Assembly (NCBI RefSeq): GCF_001652915.1
Contig: NZ_BBQI01000090.1
Span: 372,001 to 436,000 of the forward strand
DNA from: Cupriavidus sp. D384
Lineage (GTDB): Bacteria > Pseudomonadota > Gammaproteobacteria > Burkholderiales > Burkholderiaceae
Length of the DNA: 64,000 bases
Reading direction: 5' to 3'
The position numbers were made by a program, and so were the translations under genes. Every line of letters starts with the position of its first letter. Position 1 is the stretch's first letter. Shown here in pieces: positions 54,513 to 64,000 of the stretch. The notes beneath the pieces are model-generated. The model was not told the DNA's origin, made no database searches, and saw only the letters and a program-made list of their open reading frames with translations.

Positions 54513-56258
54513 ATGACCGCCTTGCCGGCCACGCGCCGTGACGACTATCACGCGCTGCATGAATCGTTCCACTGGAACGTCCCGGAGTTTTTCAACCTGG
54601 CCGAAGTCTGCTGCGGCCGCTGGGCCCGCGACCCGGCCACGGCAAGCCGCATCGCCGTGCACACCGAGCATGAGGATGGCCGGCGCGCGTCGTACACCTA
54701 TGCGCATATCCAGGCCGAAGCCAACCGGCTGTCGCGGGCGCTGCGCGAACTGGGCGTGCAGCGCGGCGACCGCGTAGCCATCGTGATGCCCCAGCGAATC
54801 GAGACGGTGATCGCCGGCATGGCCGTTTACCAGCTTGGCGCGATTGCCATGCCGCTGTCGATGCTGTTCGGCCCCGAGGCGCTTTCCTACCGGATCGACC
54901 ACAGCGAAACCCGCGTGGCAATTGCCGACGAAACGTCGATCGACAACCTGCTGGCCGCCCGCCCGGAATGCCCGACGCTGAAGACCATCATCGGTGCCGG
55001 TCAGGCCACTGGCCGCGGCGACCTGGACTGGGACACCCTGCTGGCCGCGCAACTGCCCGACTTCACCGCCGAACAGACCAAGGCCGACGAGGCCGCGGTG
55101 CTGATCTACACCAGCGGCACCACCGGGCCGCCCAAGGGCGCGCTGATTCCGCACCGTGCGCTGATCGGCAACCTGACCGGCTTTGTCTGTTCGCAGAACT
55201 GGTATCCGCAGGACGACGACGTGTTCTGGAGCCCCGCCGACTGGGCCTGGACCGGCGGCCTGTGGGACGCGCTGATGCCGGCGCTGTATTTCGGCCGTCC
55301 GATCGTCGGCTACCAGGGCCGCTTTTCGGCCGAACGCGCCTTCGAACTGCTGGAACGCTACGGCGTGACCAACACATTCCTGTTCCCGACCGCCCTCAAG
55401 CAGATGATGAAGGCCTGCCCGGAGCCATCGGAAAAGTACGATCTGAAGCTGCGCGCCATCATGAGCGCGGGCGAGGCCGTGGGCGAGACGGTGTTCACGT
55501 GGTGCCGCGACGCGCTGGGCGTGATCGTCAACGAGATGTTCGGCCAGACCGAGATCAACTACATCGTTGGCAACTGCACGGCGCAGTACGACGACGATCA
55601 CCTGGGCTGGCCGGCGCGTCCGGGATCGATGGGCCGCCCCTACCCCGGGCACCGCGTGGCCGTGATCGATGATGACGGCCGCCCGTGTGCGCCCGGCGAG
55701 GACGGAGAGGTCGCCGTCTGCGCCACCGATATCCATGGCCACCCCGACCCGGTGTTTTTCCTGGGCTACTGGAAGAACGATGCCGCCACGGCTGGCAAGT
55801 ATTCGGAATCGGATGGCCTGCGCTGGTGCCGCACCGGCGACCTGGCCCGCGTCGATGCCGAGGGCTATCTCTGGTATCAGGGCCGGGCCGACGACGTGTT
55901 CAAATCGTCGGGCTATCGCATCGGGCCGAGCGAGATCGAGAACTGTCTGCTCAAGCATCCGGCGGTGTCCAACTGCGCCGTCGTGCCATCGCCGGACCCC
56001 GAGCGCGGCGCCATCGTCAAGGCGTTTATCGTGCTGACGCCCGCCGTGGCGCGTTCCTTCGATAACGATGCGGCGCTGGTGGCCGAGCTGCAGCAGCATG
56101 TGCGCGGCCAGCTGGCGCCGTACGAATATCCGAGGGCCATCGAATTCATCGACCAGTTGCCGATGACGACCACGGGCAAGATCCAGCGCCGGGTGCTGCG
56201 GCTGATGGAGCAGGAACGGGCGCAGCCACAGCAGCAGGCCGGAAATCCGGCCAACTAG
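54513..56258 (+). CDS. AMP-binding acyl-CoA synthetase
   Basis: The 581-residue adenylate-forming enzyme has the P-loop YTSGTTGPPKG at 199-209, NEMFGQTEIN near 345, TGDLARVDAEGYLWYQGRADD near 450 and the catalytic Lys in TTGKIQRR near the end. It resembles the medium-chain/acetyl-CoA synthetase-like group; chain length is not readable. GGAG lies about 8 bases before the ATG. Its stop overlaps the stop of the convergent DUF455 gene in a shared CTAG. Confidence 0.9.
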   Translation: MTALPATRRDDYHALHESFHWNVPEFFNLAEVCCGRWARDPATASRIAVHTEHEDGRRASYTYAHIQAEANRLSRALRELGVQRGDRVAIVMPQRIETVIAGMAVYQLGAIAMPLSMLFGPEALSYRIDHSETRVAIADETSIDNLLAARPECPTLKTIIGAGQATGRGDLDWDTLLAAQLPDFTAEQTKADEAAVLIYTSGTTGPPKGALIPHRALIGNLTGFVCSQNWYPQDDDVFWSPADWAWTGGLWDALMPALYFGRPIVGYQGRFSAERAFELLERYGVTNTFLFPTALKQMMKACPEPSEKYDLKLRAIMSAGEAVGETVFTWCRDALGVIVNEMFGQTEINYIVGNCTAQYDDDHLGWPARPGSMGRPYPGHRVAVIDDDGRPCAPGEDGEVAVCATDIHGHPDPVFFLGYWKNDAATAGKYSESDGLRWCRTGDLARVDAEGYLWYQGRADDVFKSSGYRIGPSEIENCLLKHPAVSNCAVVPSPDPERGAIVKAFIVLTPAVARSFDNDAALVAELQQHVRGQLAPYEYPRAIEFIDQLPMTTTGKIQRRVLRLMEQERAQPQQQAGNPAN

Positions 56259-57139
56259 CCCGCCGAGGCTTCCAGCCAGGCCAGTTCATCCTCGTCGAAT
56301 CCGGCCGCGCGCCGGGCGTCGAGGTTGAACGGGCCGCGCAGCTTCGGCGCCTTGTACTGCTCGGCCAGTTGCGCGTAGGTGGCCACGGGCTCCAGTCCGC
56401 GCTGCGTGCAGAGCCAGCGGTACCAGTGGTTGCCAATGGCGACATGGCCCACTTCGTCACGCAGGATGATGTCGATGATCGCGGCGGCCGCTTCGTCGCC
56501 GGCATCGGCCAGCTTGGCGCGCACCGGCGGCGAGGCATCCAGCCCGCGCGCTTCCAGCGTGCGCGGCACCAGCGCCATGCGCGCCAGCACGTCGACCGCC
56601 GTCTTGTCGGTCATCTCCCACAGGCTGTTGTGCGCCGGAAAATCGCCATAGGCAGCGCCCAGCGTCTGCAGGTGATCGGCCAGCAATGTGAAGTGATAGG
56701 CCTCTTCGTCGGCCACACGCAGCCAGTCGCGGTAGTAGTCGGCCGGCATGCCGGAAAAACGCCAGACGGCGTCGAGCGCAAGGTTGATCGCGTTGAATTC
56801 GATATGGCACAGCGCATGGATCATGTTGGCGCGGCCGGCGGTGGTGTGGATCGACCGGCGCCGCTCCACGCGCATCGGCGGCACCAGCTCGGGGCGCGCC
56901 GGCCGGCCCGGCACCGCGCCGGGTGCCGCCACAAGGCTTTCATCGGGATCGACAACGGTATCGACACCGGCCAGCAGCGCGGCATACAGGGCCCGCGCTG
57001 CCGCAGCCTTGGCCCGGGCATCGGTCATGCATAGCACGTCCAGTGCCCACCGGCGGGCGGAGGCGGGGCCGGCGGTTGCCCCGGGCGTGGGCGCGACAAG
57101 TGGCGAGGGCGCGATGTCGGCGGGTGCGATCACTGGCAT
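56255..57139 (-). CDS. Ferritin-like DUF455 protein
   Basis: The 294-residue helical protein has the di-iron-like ligands EFNAINLALDAVWRF with upstream HxxxHIE, then ADEEAYHFTLLADHL and ILRDEVGHVAIGNHWY. These are carboxylate/His pairs typical of ferritin-like four-helix bundles. DUF455 members are related to MiaE-like hydroxylases. The ATG at 57139 is chosen by family fit; no good binding site is visible. Function is unknown. Confidence 0.85.
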   Translation of the reverse strand: MPVIAPADIAPSPLVAPTPGATAGPASARRWALDVLCMTDARAKAAAARALYAALLAGVDTVVDPDESLVAAPGAVPGRPARPELVPPMRVERRRSIHTTAGRANMIHALCHIEFNAINLALDAVWRFSGMPADYYRDWLRVADEEAYHFTLLADHLQTLGAAYGDFPAHNSLWEMTDKTAVDVLARMALVPRTLEARGLDASPPVRAKLADAGDEAAAAIIDIILRDEVGHVAIGNHWYRWLCTQRGLEPVATYAQLAEQYKAPKLRGPFNLDARRAAGFDEDELAWLEASAG

Positions 57140-57270
57140 AGGCGTAAAATTCGGGAAGCCGCCATTGTAGAGCCCCCGCCCGCCCGAGGCTTGTCCCGGG
57201 CGGCCGCGTTCAGCGGGCCCTTTTAATCCGCGCGGCCATCCCCAATTACGCACATTCAGCAGGAGACCCC

Positions 57271-57795
57271 ATGGCGCTTTACCAGCTCGGCGATACCGCC
57301 CCGAAAATTCACGAAGATGCCTACGTGGCGGCGGAAGCCACCATTATTGGCAACGTGACGCTCAAGGCGCGTGCCAGTGCCTGGCCGGGCGTGGTGATTC
57401 GCGGCGACAACGAGCCGATCGTGGTGGGCGAAGACACCAACATCCAGGAAGGCTCGGTGCTGCATACCGATCCGGGCCGTCCGCTGACGCTGGGCGACAA
57501 GGTGTCCGTGGGCCACCAGGCCATGCTGCATGGCTGCACCGTGGGCGAAGGCTCGCTGATCGGCATCCAGGCCGTGGTGCTCAATGGCGCCGTGATCGGC
57601 AAGGAATGCCTGGTCGGCGCTGGCGCCGTGATCACCGAGAACAAGGTGTTCCCCGACCGGTCGCTGATCCTGGGCGCGCCCGCCAAGGTGGTGCGCGAGC
57701 TGACCGACGCCGACGTGGCCAACCTCTATCGCAACGCCGAAACGTATGCGAAGCGGCAGGCCGTATACAAGACCGAACTCAAGCGCATCGGCTGA
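57271..57795 (+). CDS. Gamma-carbonic anhydrase family protein
   Basis: The 174-residue left-handed beta-helix protein has hexapeptide repeats ([39 protein letters not shown]). The zinc-type His are in VLHTD, VGHQ and LHGC, as in YrdA/CaiE proteins. Many such proteins have little carbonic anhydrase activity. CAGGAG lies 8 bases before the ATG. It is followed by hslO 48 bases on. Confidence 0.9.
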   Translation: MALYQLGDTAPKIHEDAYVAAEATIIGNVTLKARASAWPGVVIRGDNEPIVVGEDTNIQEGSVLHTDPGRPLTLGDKVSVGHQAMLHGCTVGEGSLIGIQAVVLNGAVIGKECLVGAGAVITENKVFPDRSLILGAPAKVVRELTDADVANLYRNAETYAKRQAVYKTELKRIG

Positions 57796-57843
57796 GAGCG
57801 TCCTGACGCCGCCGATTCGCCGACTTAACCGCCAGACAGAACC

Positions 57844-58848
57844 GTGACCGCTTCCTCGAATCCCGATACGCTTCAGAAATTCCTGTTCGATGCCGCCCCC
57901 GTGCGTGGCGAACTGGTCCGCATCGAATCCACCTGGCAAGAGGTGCTGAACCGCCATGCCTACCCGGAGCCGGTGCGGCGCGTGCTGGGCGAGATGGTCG
58001 CGGCCGCGGCGCTGCTGTCGGCCAACCTCAAGTTCAACGGCGCGCTGGTCATGCAGGTGCATGGCGACGGGCCCGTGCGCATGCTGGTGGTGGAATGCCT
58101 GTCCGACCTGTCGATGCGCGCCACGGCCAAGATCGCCGAAGGCGCCGAGATTGCCGACGACACCACGCTGAAGCAGCTCGTGAACGTGCATGGCAAGGGC
58201 CGCTTTGCCATCACGCTCGACCCGCAGGACAAGCTGCCGGGCCAGCAGGCCTACCAGGGCATCGTGCCGCTGGCCGACGAACACGGCCCGCTGGCTACCA
58301 TGACCGAGGTCCTCGAACACTACATGCAGGCCTCCGAACAGCTCGACACGCGCCTGTGGCTGGCGTCGAACGACCAGGTGGCAGCCGGCATGCTGCTGCA
58401 GAAGCTGCCGTCGTATGGCGGTACGGCCGGCGCGCAGGTTGGCGAAACCGGCGCCGCGCTGACCGAGGAAGGCCAGGGCCAGGACCTGGACACCTGGGAT
58501 CGCGCCTGCCAGCTGGGCGCCACGCTGAAGGAAGACGAGCTGCTGGCAGAATCGCCAGATACGCTGCTGCGCCGCCTGTTCTGGGAAGAACTGCAGAACG
58601 CCGGCCTGCGCGTGTTCGAACCGATGACACCGCACTTCCAGTGTTCGTGCTCGCGCGAAAAAGTGGCGAATATGTTGCATACGCTAGGCCGGGACGAGAT
58701 CGAAGGCATCATCGCCGAGCGTGGCGAGGTGGAAATCCACTGCGATTTCTGCGGCCAGCGCTATGCGTTCGACCCCGTGGACGCAGCCCAGCTATTCACC
58801 GCACCGGTCGCCACAGGTGCCGGCGAGGGCGCAAATCAGCAGCACTGA
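57844..58848 (+). CDS. hslO: Hsp33 redox-regulated chaperone
   Basis: The 334-residue protein is a holdase activated by oxidation. The N-terminal domain has NGALVMQVHGDGPVRMLVVECL, and the C-terminal zinc switch uses four Cys, in CSCSREKVANML and HCDFCGQRYAF. Translation starts with GTG (57844), since no in-frame ATG precedes the domain. The C-terminus is a little longer than usual. Confidence 0.94.
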   Translation: MTASSNPDTLQKFLFDAAPVRGELVRIESTWQEVLNRHAYPEPVRRVLGEMVAAAALLSANLKFNGALVMQVHGDGPVRMLVVECLSDLSMRATAKIAEGAEIADDTTLKQLVNVHGKGRFAITLDPQDKLPGQQAYQGIVPLADEHGPLATMTEVLEHYMQASEQLDTRLWLASNDQVAAGMLLQKLPSYGGTAGAQVGETGAALTEEGQGQDLDTWDRACQLGATLKEDELLAESPDTLLRRLFWEELQNAGLRVFEPMTPHFQCSCSREKVANMLHTLGRDEIEGIIAERGEVEIHCDFCGQRYAFDPVDAAQLFTAPVATGAGEGANQQH

Positions 58849-58980
58849 GGCATGGCCTGCCCCTTTTTCGGAAGATCAGGGGCAGGAACAATGCCAGTCT
58901 GCCAACCGTGCGGAACCACACACACGGGTGGTCGGGTCCAATGGCATGCTTGTTTTTCAGCCGTCCGAACGGAGTCCGAT

Positions 58981-59388
58981 ATGACCGCGACCATTCGTTC
59001 CAGATCGACCCATTCCCTGACCGGCACGCTGGCCTGCGTACTGGCGCTTGCCAGCCTGATCGCCGGCTGCGCGGCGCCGGTGCCGCGCAGTCCCGACGGG
59101 GTGCCGGCCACGGCACGGCTGCCGGACAACGCCATTCCTCCCGCCCCGCTTAACGACGCCGAGCGCCAGAGGCTGGGCGCACTGAACCAGCAGATCCTCC
59201 AGGAACAGGCCACGGTGATGGCCAACCAGCAGTCGGCGGCCGCATGGAGCCGCGCGTCGTACTACCCGAACACGAGCGTCAACATGTTCTACAACGGCTG
59301 GGGTGGTGGTGGCGGCTGGGGAGCCGGCGTGGGCTTCGGTTTCCCGGGCTACGGCTACGGTGGCTATCCTTACGGCGGCTGGTGGTAA
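58981..59388 (+). CDS. Small Gly/Tyr-rich lipoprotein
   Basis: The 135-residue protein has a lipoprotein signal (LALASLIAGCAAP, Cys about 30), a middle helix (RQRLGALNQQILQEQATVMAN) and a C-terminus rich in Gly, Tyr, Phe and Trp (for example GFPGYGYGGYPYGGWW). GGAG lies 6 bases before the ATG. It is probably an outer-membrane-associated protein. It resembles other tail-rich small lipoproteins of the group; no function is known. Confidence 0.8.
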   Translation: MTATIRSRSTHSLTGTLACVLALASLIAGCAAPVPRSPDGVPATARLPDNAIPPAPLNDAERQRLGALNQQILQEQATVMANQQSAAAWSRASYYPNTSVNMFYNGWGGGGGWGAGVGFGFPGYGYGGYPYGGWW

Positions 59389-59408
59389 CGGACCGCCCGG
59401 AAACGATA

Positions 59409-59429
59409 CCGGCCGCGTTGCGCGGCCGG
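59409..59429. terminator. GC hairpin between the lipoprotein gene and ftsB
   Basis: ccggccgcg and cgcggccgg pair perfectly over 9 bases around ttg, in the gap between convergent genes. There is no T-run, so termination strength is uncertain. Confidence 0.55.
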
Positions 59430-59464
59430 ACCTGATACCTCTGATGACGCCTGCTGGACGACGG

Positions 59465-59806
59465 CTAGTGACCGCCTCGTCCGGCGACGGAATTGGCTGG
59501 CGGCGGCAGTGGCGGCGTGGCGCTGACCTTCGGGGCCGGAGCCACGAACTGGACGAACACCTCGTCGTCCTTGACCATGCCCAGCTCGTAGCGGGCGCGT
59601 TCCTCGATGGCGCCGGTGCCATCCTGCAGATCCTTCACTTCGCCTTCCAGCTTGGCGTTGCGCAGCTTCAGCGCCTGGTTGTGCGTCACCTGCTCGCCCA
59701 CCTGGCGGTTCAGATCCCAGACACGCAGCCAGCCGCCCTTGCCCAGCCAAAGCGGGTACTGAACGGCCAGCAACAGCACGAACAACAGCAGGGAAATCAG
59801 GCGCAT
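59465..59806 (-). CDS. ftsB: Cell division protein FtsB
   Basis: The 113-residue bitopic protein has one N-terminal membrane helix ([20 protein letters not shown]). A periplasmic coiled coil follows ([25 protein letters not shown]), then [16 protein letters not shown], the FtsB signature, and a short Pro-rich tail. It forms the FtsQBL complex of the divisome. It follows eno, the classic neighbour. The ATG at 59806 is chosen by fit to the membrane helix. Confidence 0.92.
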   Translation of the reverse strand: MRLISLLLFVLLLAVQYPLWLGKGGWLRVWDLNRQVGEQVTHNQALKLRNAKLEGEVKDLQDGTGAIEERARYELGMVKDDEVFVQFVAPAPKVSATPPLPPPANSVAGRGGH

Positions 59807-59964
59807 CGGGGCAAAAGGCGCAATGGAATAGAGACAGGGTCGGAGGTTTCCGATGGGCACCAATGATCCATCATGCGGCCGCAGATTGCAAAACAAAAGA
59901 CGCTACAAAGCGCAACAACGGTGCGTCTCGCACCAGGTATCGGCACAATCGCCACACCAGATGG

Positions 59965-60001
59965 CAAAAAAACGCCACCCCGGCGAACCGGAGGCGGCGT
60001 T
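59965..60001 (-). terminator. Terminator between eno and ftsB
   Basis: On the minus strand the stem aacgccgcc with ggtggcgtt (one mismatch) spans 60001-59971 and is followed by a run of T. It lies after eno, so ftsB is reached by read-through or its own promoter. Confidence 0.75.
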
Positions 60002-60046
60002 TTTATCGGCTTGCCGGCGGCGCGGGCCGCCCGCAGGCTCAGGGCA

Positions 60047-61372
<1,326 letters not shown>

Positions 61373-61399
61373 CTACGTGCCAGATGACGGGTGGAAGTC

Positions 61400-61690
61400 T
61401 CAGACGCCTTCCACGACGATCATGTTCATCTTTGCGGCATGCTCGCGGGATTGGCGGGCCGCCAGGTATTCCTCGCTGGCGTAAAAGGCCTTCGCGGCCT
61501 CGTAGCTCGGGAATTTCAGCACCACCACGCGCGTCGGCGCCCATTGCCCCTCGAGCGGCTCGGTCTTCCCGCCCCGCACCAGCACTTCCGCGCCGTGGGC
61601 CTGCATGGCCCGCGAGGAAAGCACCTTGTACTGCTCGTACTGCTGGGGATCCGTCACGTCGACGTACGCGATGATAAGGCCGGCGGCCAT
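61400..61690 (-). CDS. DUF1330 family protein
   Basis: The 96-residue dimeric alpha+beta barrel-type protein matches the family by GLIIAYVDVTDPQQYEQYK, GGKTEPLEGQWAPTRVVVLKFPS and AKAFYASEEYLAARQSR. No enzyme role has been established. It sits between kdsA and eno in the usual order. Confidence 0.9.
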   Translation of the reverse strand: MAAGLIIAYVDVTDPQQYEQYKVLSSRAMQAHGAEVLVRGGKTEPLEGQWAPTRVVVLKFPSYEAAKAFYASEEYLAARQSREHAAKMNMIVVEGV

Positions 61691-61781
61691 ACGCTATCTC
61701 CGAATCTTTTGTATTGTCTTTCGATACCAGTGCGTCAAGGTTGATTCAGCCTCACCGGAATTGACACTGCTGGAAGCGACA

Positions 61782-61804
61782 CCGCCCGCGACAGGCGCGG
61801 GCGG
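61782..61804 (-). terminator. GC hairpin after kdsA
   Basis: ccgcccgcg and cgcgggcgg pair perfectly around acagg, 18 bases after the kdsA stop. There is no T-run after it on the minus strand, so it may only slow transcription or protect the 3-prime end. Confidence 0.45.
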
Positions 61805-61822
61805 CGGGTACAGCGGGCTGGA

Positions 61823-62692
61823 TCAGGCGCAGGCCGGCCAGCCGAAGTTGTCTTCGAGGAAGCCGGCGCGCTTGACCAGGGTATCCAGGTCTTTCAGCAC
61901 GGCCAGCAATTCCTTCATGCGCGACAGCGGCACCGCGTTCGGGCCGTCGGACATGGCCTTGCTCGGGTCCGGATGGGTTTCCATGAACAGGCCCGCCACG
62001 CCAGTCGCCACCGCGGCACGCGACAGCACCGGCACGAACTCGCGCTGGCCGCCCGAGCTGGTGCCCTGGCCGCCCGGCAACTGCACCGAGTGGGTGGCAT
62101 CGAACACCACCGGGGCACCGGTCTCGCGCATGATCGCCAGCGAGCGCATGTCCGATACCAGGTTGTTGTAGCCAAAGGAAACGCCACGCTCGCAGGCCAT
62201 GAACACGTCATCGGGCAGACCGGCCTCGCGGGCCGCGTCACGCGCCTTGTCGATCACGTTCTTCATGTCGTGCGGCGCCAGGAACTGGCCCTTCTTGATG
62301 TTCACCGGACGGCCGCTCTGGGCGCACGCACGGATGAAATCGGTCTGGCGGCACAGGAAGGCCGGCGTCTGCAGCACGTCTACCACGGCGGCGACGGGCT
62401 TGATCTCGTCGATTTCGTGGATGTCCGTCAGCACGGGCACGCCGATTTCGCGCTTCACGGTGGCCAGGATCTCCAGACCCTTTTCCATGCCGAGACCGCG
62501 GAACGACTTGCCCGACGACCGGTTGGCCTTGTCGAACGACGACTTGTAGATGAACGGAATGCCCAGTTCGCCGGTGATCTGCTTGAGCTCGCCGGCGGTG
62601 TCCAGCGCCATCTGTTCGGACTCGATGACACACGGGCCGGCAATCAGGAAGAACGGCTTGTCGAGGCCGACGTCGAATCCACACAGTTTCAT
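61823..62692 (-). CDS. kdsA: 3-deoxy-8-phosphooctulonate synthase (KDO-8-phosphate synthase)
   Basis: The 289-residue enzyme condenses arabinose-5-phosphate with phosphoenolpyruvate for lipopolysaccharide KDO. Motifs are [45 protein letters not shown] and [14 protein letters not shown]. It is the non-metal type where Asn replaces the metal Cys (AGPCVIE has the usual Cys, but the metal Cys at the N-terminus is replaced in FDVG). GGAGACAAGCC precedes the ATG at 62692. It is 26 bases from pyrG. Confidence 0.94.
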   Translation of the reverse strand: MKLCGFDVGLDKPFFLIAGPCVIESEQMALDTAGELKQITGELGIPFIYKSSFDKANRSSGKSFRGLGMEKGLEILATVKREIGVPVLTDIHEIDEIKPVAAVVDVLQTPAFLCRQTDFIRACAQSGRPVNIKKGQFLAPHDMKNVIDKARDAAREAGLPDDVFMACERGVSFGYNNLVSDMRSLAIMRETGAPVVFDATHSVQLPGGQGTSSGGQREFVPVLSRAAVATGVAGLFMETHPDPSKAMSDGPNAVPLSRMKELLAVLKDLDTLVKRAGFLEDNFGWPACA

Positions 62693-62717
62693 GGCTTGTC
62701 TCCTTCGTCGCGGCGCG

Positions 62718-64000
62718 TCAGGCGCCCTTGCGCTGCTGCGAGGCCAGCGCGGCTTCCACGTAGGCCTTGAACAGCGGGTGGCCGTCACGCGGGGTCGACG
62801 TGAATTCCGGGTGGAACTGCACGCCCACGAACCACGGGTGCATCGATTCGGGCAGCTCCATCATTTCCGGCAGGTTTTCGGTCGGGGTACGGGCCGAGAT
62901 CACCATGCCGGCCTTTTCGAGCTGGGGCACGTAGTGATTGTTGACCTCGTAGCGATGGCGGTGGCGCTCGTTGACTTCGGCGCCGTAGATCTGCGCAGCC
63001 TTGGTGCCAGCCTGGATGGGCACGCGTTGCGCGCCCAGGCGCATCGTGCCGCCCAGGTCGGATTCTGCCGAACGCTGTTCCACCTTGCCCTCGCGATCGA
63101 GCCATTCGGTGATCAGTGCCACCACCGGGTGCTCGGTCTCGAGGTTGAATTCGGTCGAGTTGGCGTCCTTCATGCCTGCCACGTCGCGGGCGAACTCGAT
63201 CACGGCCAGCTGCATGCCCAGGCAGATGCCCAGGTACGGCACCTTGTTCTCGCGGGCATACTGGATCGCGCGGATCTTGCCTTCCGTACCGCGCTTGCCG
63301 AAACCGCCCGGCACCAGGATGGCGTCCAGCGGCTGCAGCACTTCGAGGTGACCCGATTCCAGTTCCTCGGAATCGATGTACTCGATATTGACGCGCGTGG
63401 CGGTGTGCATGCCGGCGTGGCGCAGTGCCTCGATCAGCGACTTGTACGACTCGGTCAGGTCGACATACTTGCCGACCATGCCGATCGTGATCTCGTGCTG
63501 CGGGTTTTCCTGCGCGTTGACCAGCTTCTGCCACATCGACAGGTCGGCCGGCTTCGGATCCAGACGCAGTTCCTCGCAGATCAGGCGGTCCAGGCCCTGC
63601 TCGTTGAGCATCTGCGGGATCTTGTAGATGCTGTCGGCATCCCACACCGAAATCACGGCGTCCTGCGGGATATTGGCGAACAGCGAAATCTTGGCGCGCT
63701 CGTCGTCCGGAATCGGACGGTCGGCGCGGCACAGCAGCGCGGTCGGCGAGATGCCGATTTCACGCAGCTTCTGCACCGAGTGCTGGGTCGGCTTGGTCTT
63801 CAGCTCGCCGGCGCTGGCGATGAACGGCACCAGCGTCAGGTGAACGAATGCGCAGTGGTTGCGGCCCATGCGCAGGCTCATCTGGCGGGCGGCTTCCAGG
63901 AACGGCAGCGATTCGATATCGCCCACCGTACCGCCGATTTCCACCAGTGCCACGTCGGCCTTGCCGTCGTGCGAGGCGGCCGCGCCGCGTTCCACGAATG
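62718..64000 (-). CDS. pyrG: CTP synthase, N-terminus beyond the window
   Basis: The last 426 residues are present; the family has about 545, so about 120 N-terminal residues, with the P-loop, lie outside. Visible are [21 protein letters not shown] (synthase domain) and, from about residue 170 of the fragment, the class I glutamine amidotransferase domain. Its catalytic Cys lies in [18 protein letters not shown] and its His/Glu pair in VQFHPEFTS. It converts UTP to CTP with glutamine. It is the upstream gene of the pyrG-kdsA-DUF1330-eno-ftsB row. Confidence 0.96.
   Translation of the reverse strand, partial: FVERGAAASHDGKADVALVEIGGTVGDIESLPFLEAARQMSLRMGRNHCAFVHLTLVPFIASAGELKTKPTQHSVQKLREIGISPTALLCRADRPIPDDERAKISLFANIPQDAVISVWDADSIYKIPQMLNEQGLDRLICEELRLDPKPADLSMWQKLVNAQENPQHEITIGMVGKYVDLTESYKSLIEALRHAGMHTATRVNIEYIDSEELESGHLEVLQPLDAILVPGGFGKRGTEGKIRAIQYARENKVPYLGICLGMQLAVIEFARDVAGMKDANSTEFNLETEHPVVALITEWLDREGKVEQRSAESDLGGTMRLGAQRVPIQAGTKAAQIYGAEVNERHRHRYEVNNHYVPQLEKAGMVISARTPTENLPEMMELPESMHPWFVGVQFHPEFTSTPRDGHPLFKAYVEAALASQQRKGA

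Overview
The window is high-GC chromosomal DNA from a beta-proteobacterium of the Burkholderiaceae, most like Cupriavidus or Ralstonia. The evidence is a set of conserved neighbourhoods (pyrG-kdsA-DUF1330-eno-ftsB, dapA-bamC-metallo-beta-lactamase, accA-tilS-lysC near a tRNA-Ser), orphan Bug-type solute-binding proteins and the Burkholderiales-rich families DUF3348, DUF802, DUF2894 and DUF2950/DUF3300. The species cannot be fixed from the sequence alone. About half of the window is housekeeping and half accessory.

Left part (1-16.2 kb). A minus-strand catabolic cluster (179-6074) holds two Bug periplasmic binding proteins, an RraA/HMG-aldolase-like protein, a D-2-hydroxyacid dehydrogenase, an SMP-30 lactonase, the stub of an amidohydrolase and a DapA-family lyase. 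It is probably a sugar-acid or lactone pathway. A divergent IclR regulator (6243) shares an intergenic region with three TTGTAC-type palindromes. Next is a tight four-gene plus-strand operon (7049-11821): DUF3348, a MotA/ZorA-like membrane protein with a very long repetitive tail (DUF802), a MotB/ZorB-like OmpA protein and DUF2894. It looks like an uncharacterised ion-driven stator-type machine and is the most interesting system here. A MFS transporter follows, then a MerR regulator with two near-identical 19-bp-spacer promoters, one for a chloroperoxidase-like hydrolase and one for an Old Yellow Enzyme.

Middle accessory part (16.4-26 kb). This contains a secreted-protein operon (small exported protein, DUF2950, DUF3300), an Rrf2 regulator divergent from a thioredoxin-reductase-like flavoprotein, and a large CheB-CheR-PAS-GAF fusion. 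A decayed zone (24.4-25.8 kb) follows with a truncated TauE/SafE permease and a frameshifted integrase start beside tRNA-Ser(GCU), which reads as an old integration scar.

Core part (26-64 kb). Genes here serve amino acid synthesis (lysC, cysE, dapA), translation and tRNA modification (tilS, cysS, trmJ, a YciO-type protein, the uL16 hydroxylase), fatty acid and LPS synthesis (accA, lpxH, kdsA), DNA repair (an AlkA-type glycosylase, mutS), protein folding (three peptidyl-prolyl isomerases, hslO), the envelope (bamC, ftsB, small lipoproteins, a pilin-like protein), glycolysis (eno) and CTP synthesis (pyrG, cut by the window edge). Lone accessory items in the core are an orphan HicB, a degenerate phosphoesterase behind mutS, and an acyl-CoA synthetase/hydrolase pair around a TetR-type palindrome.
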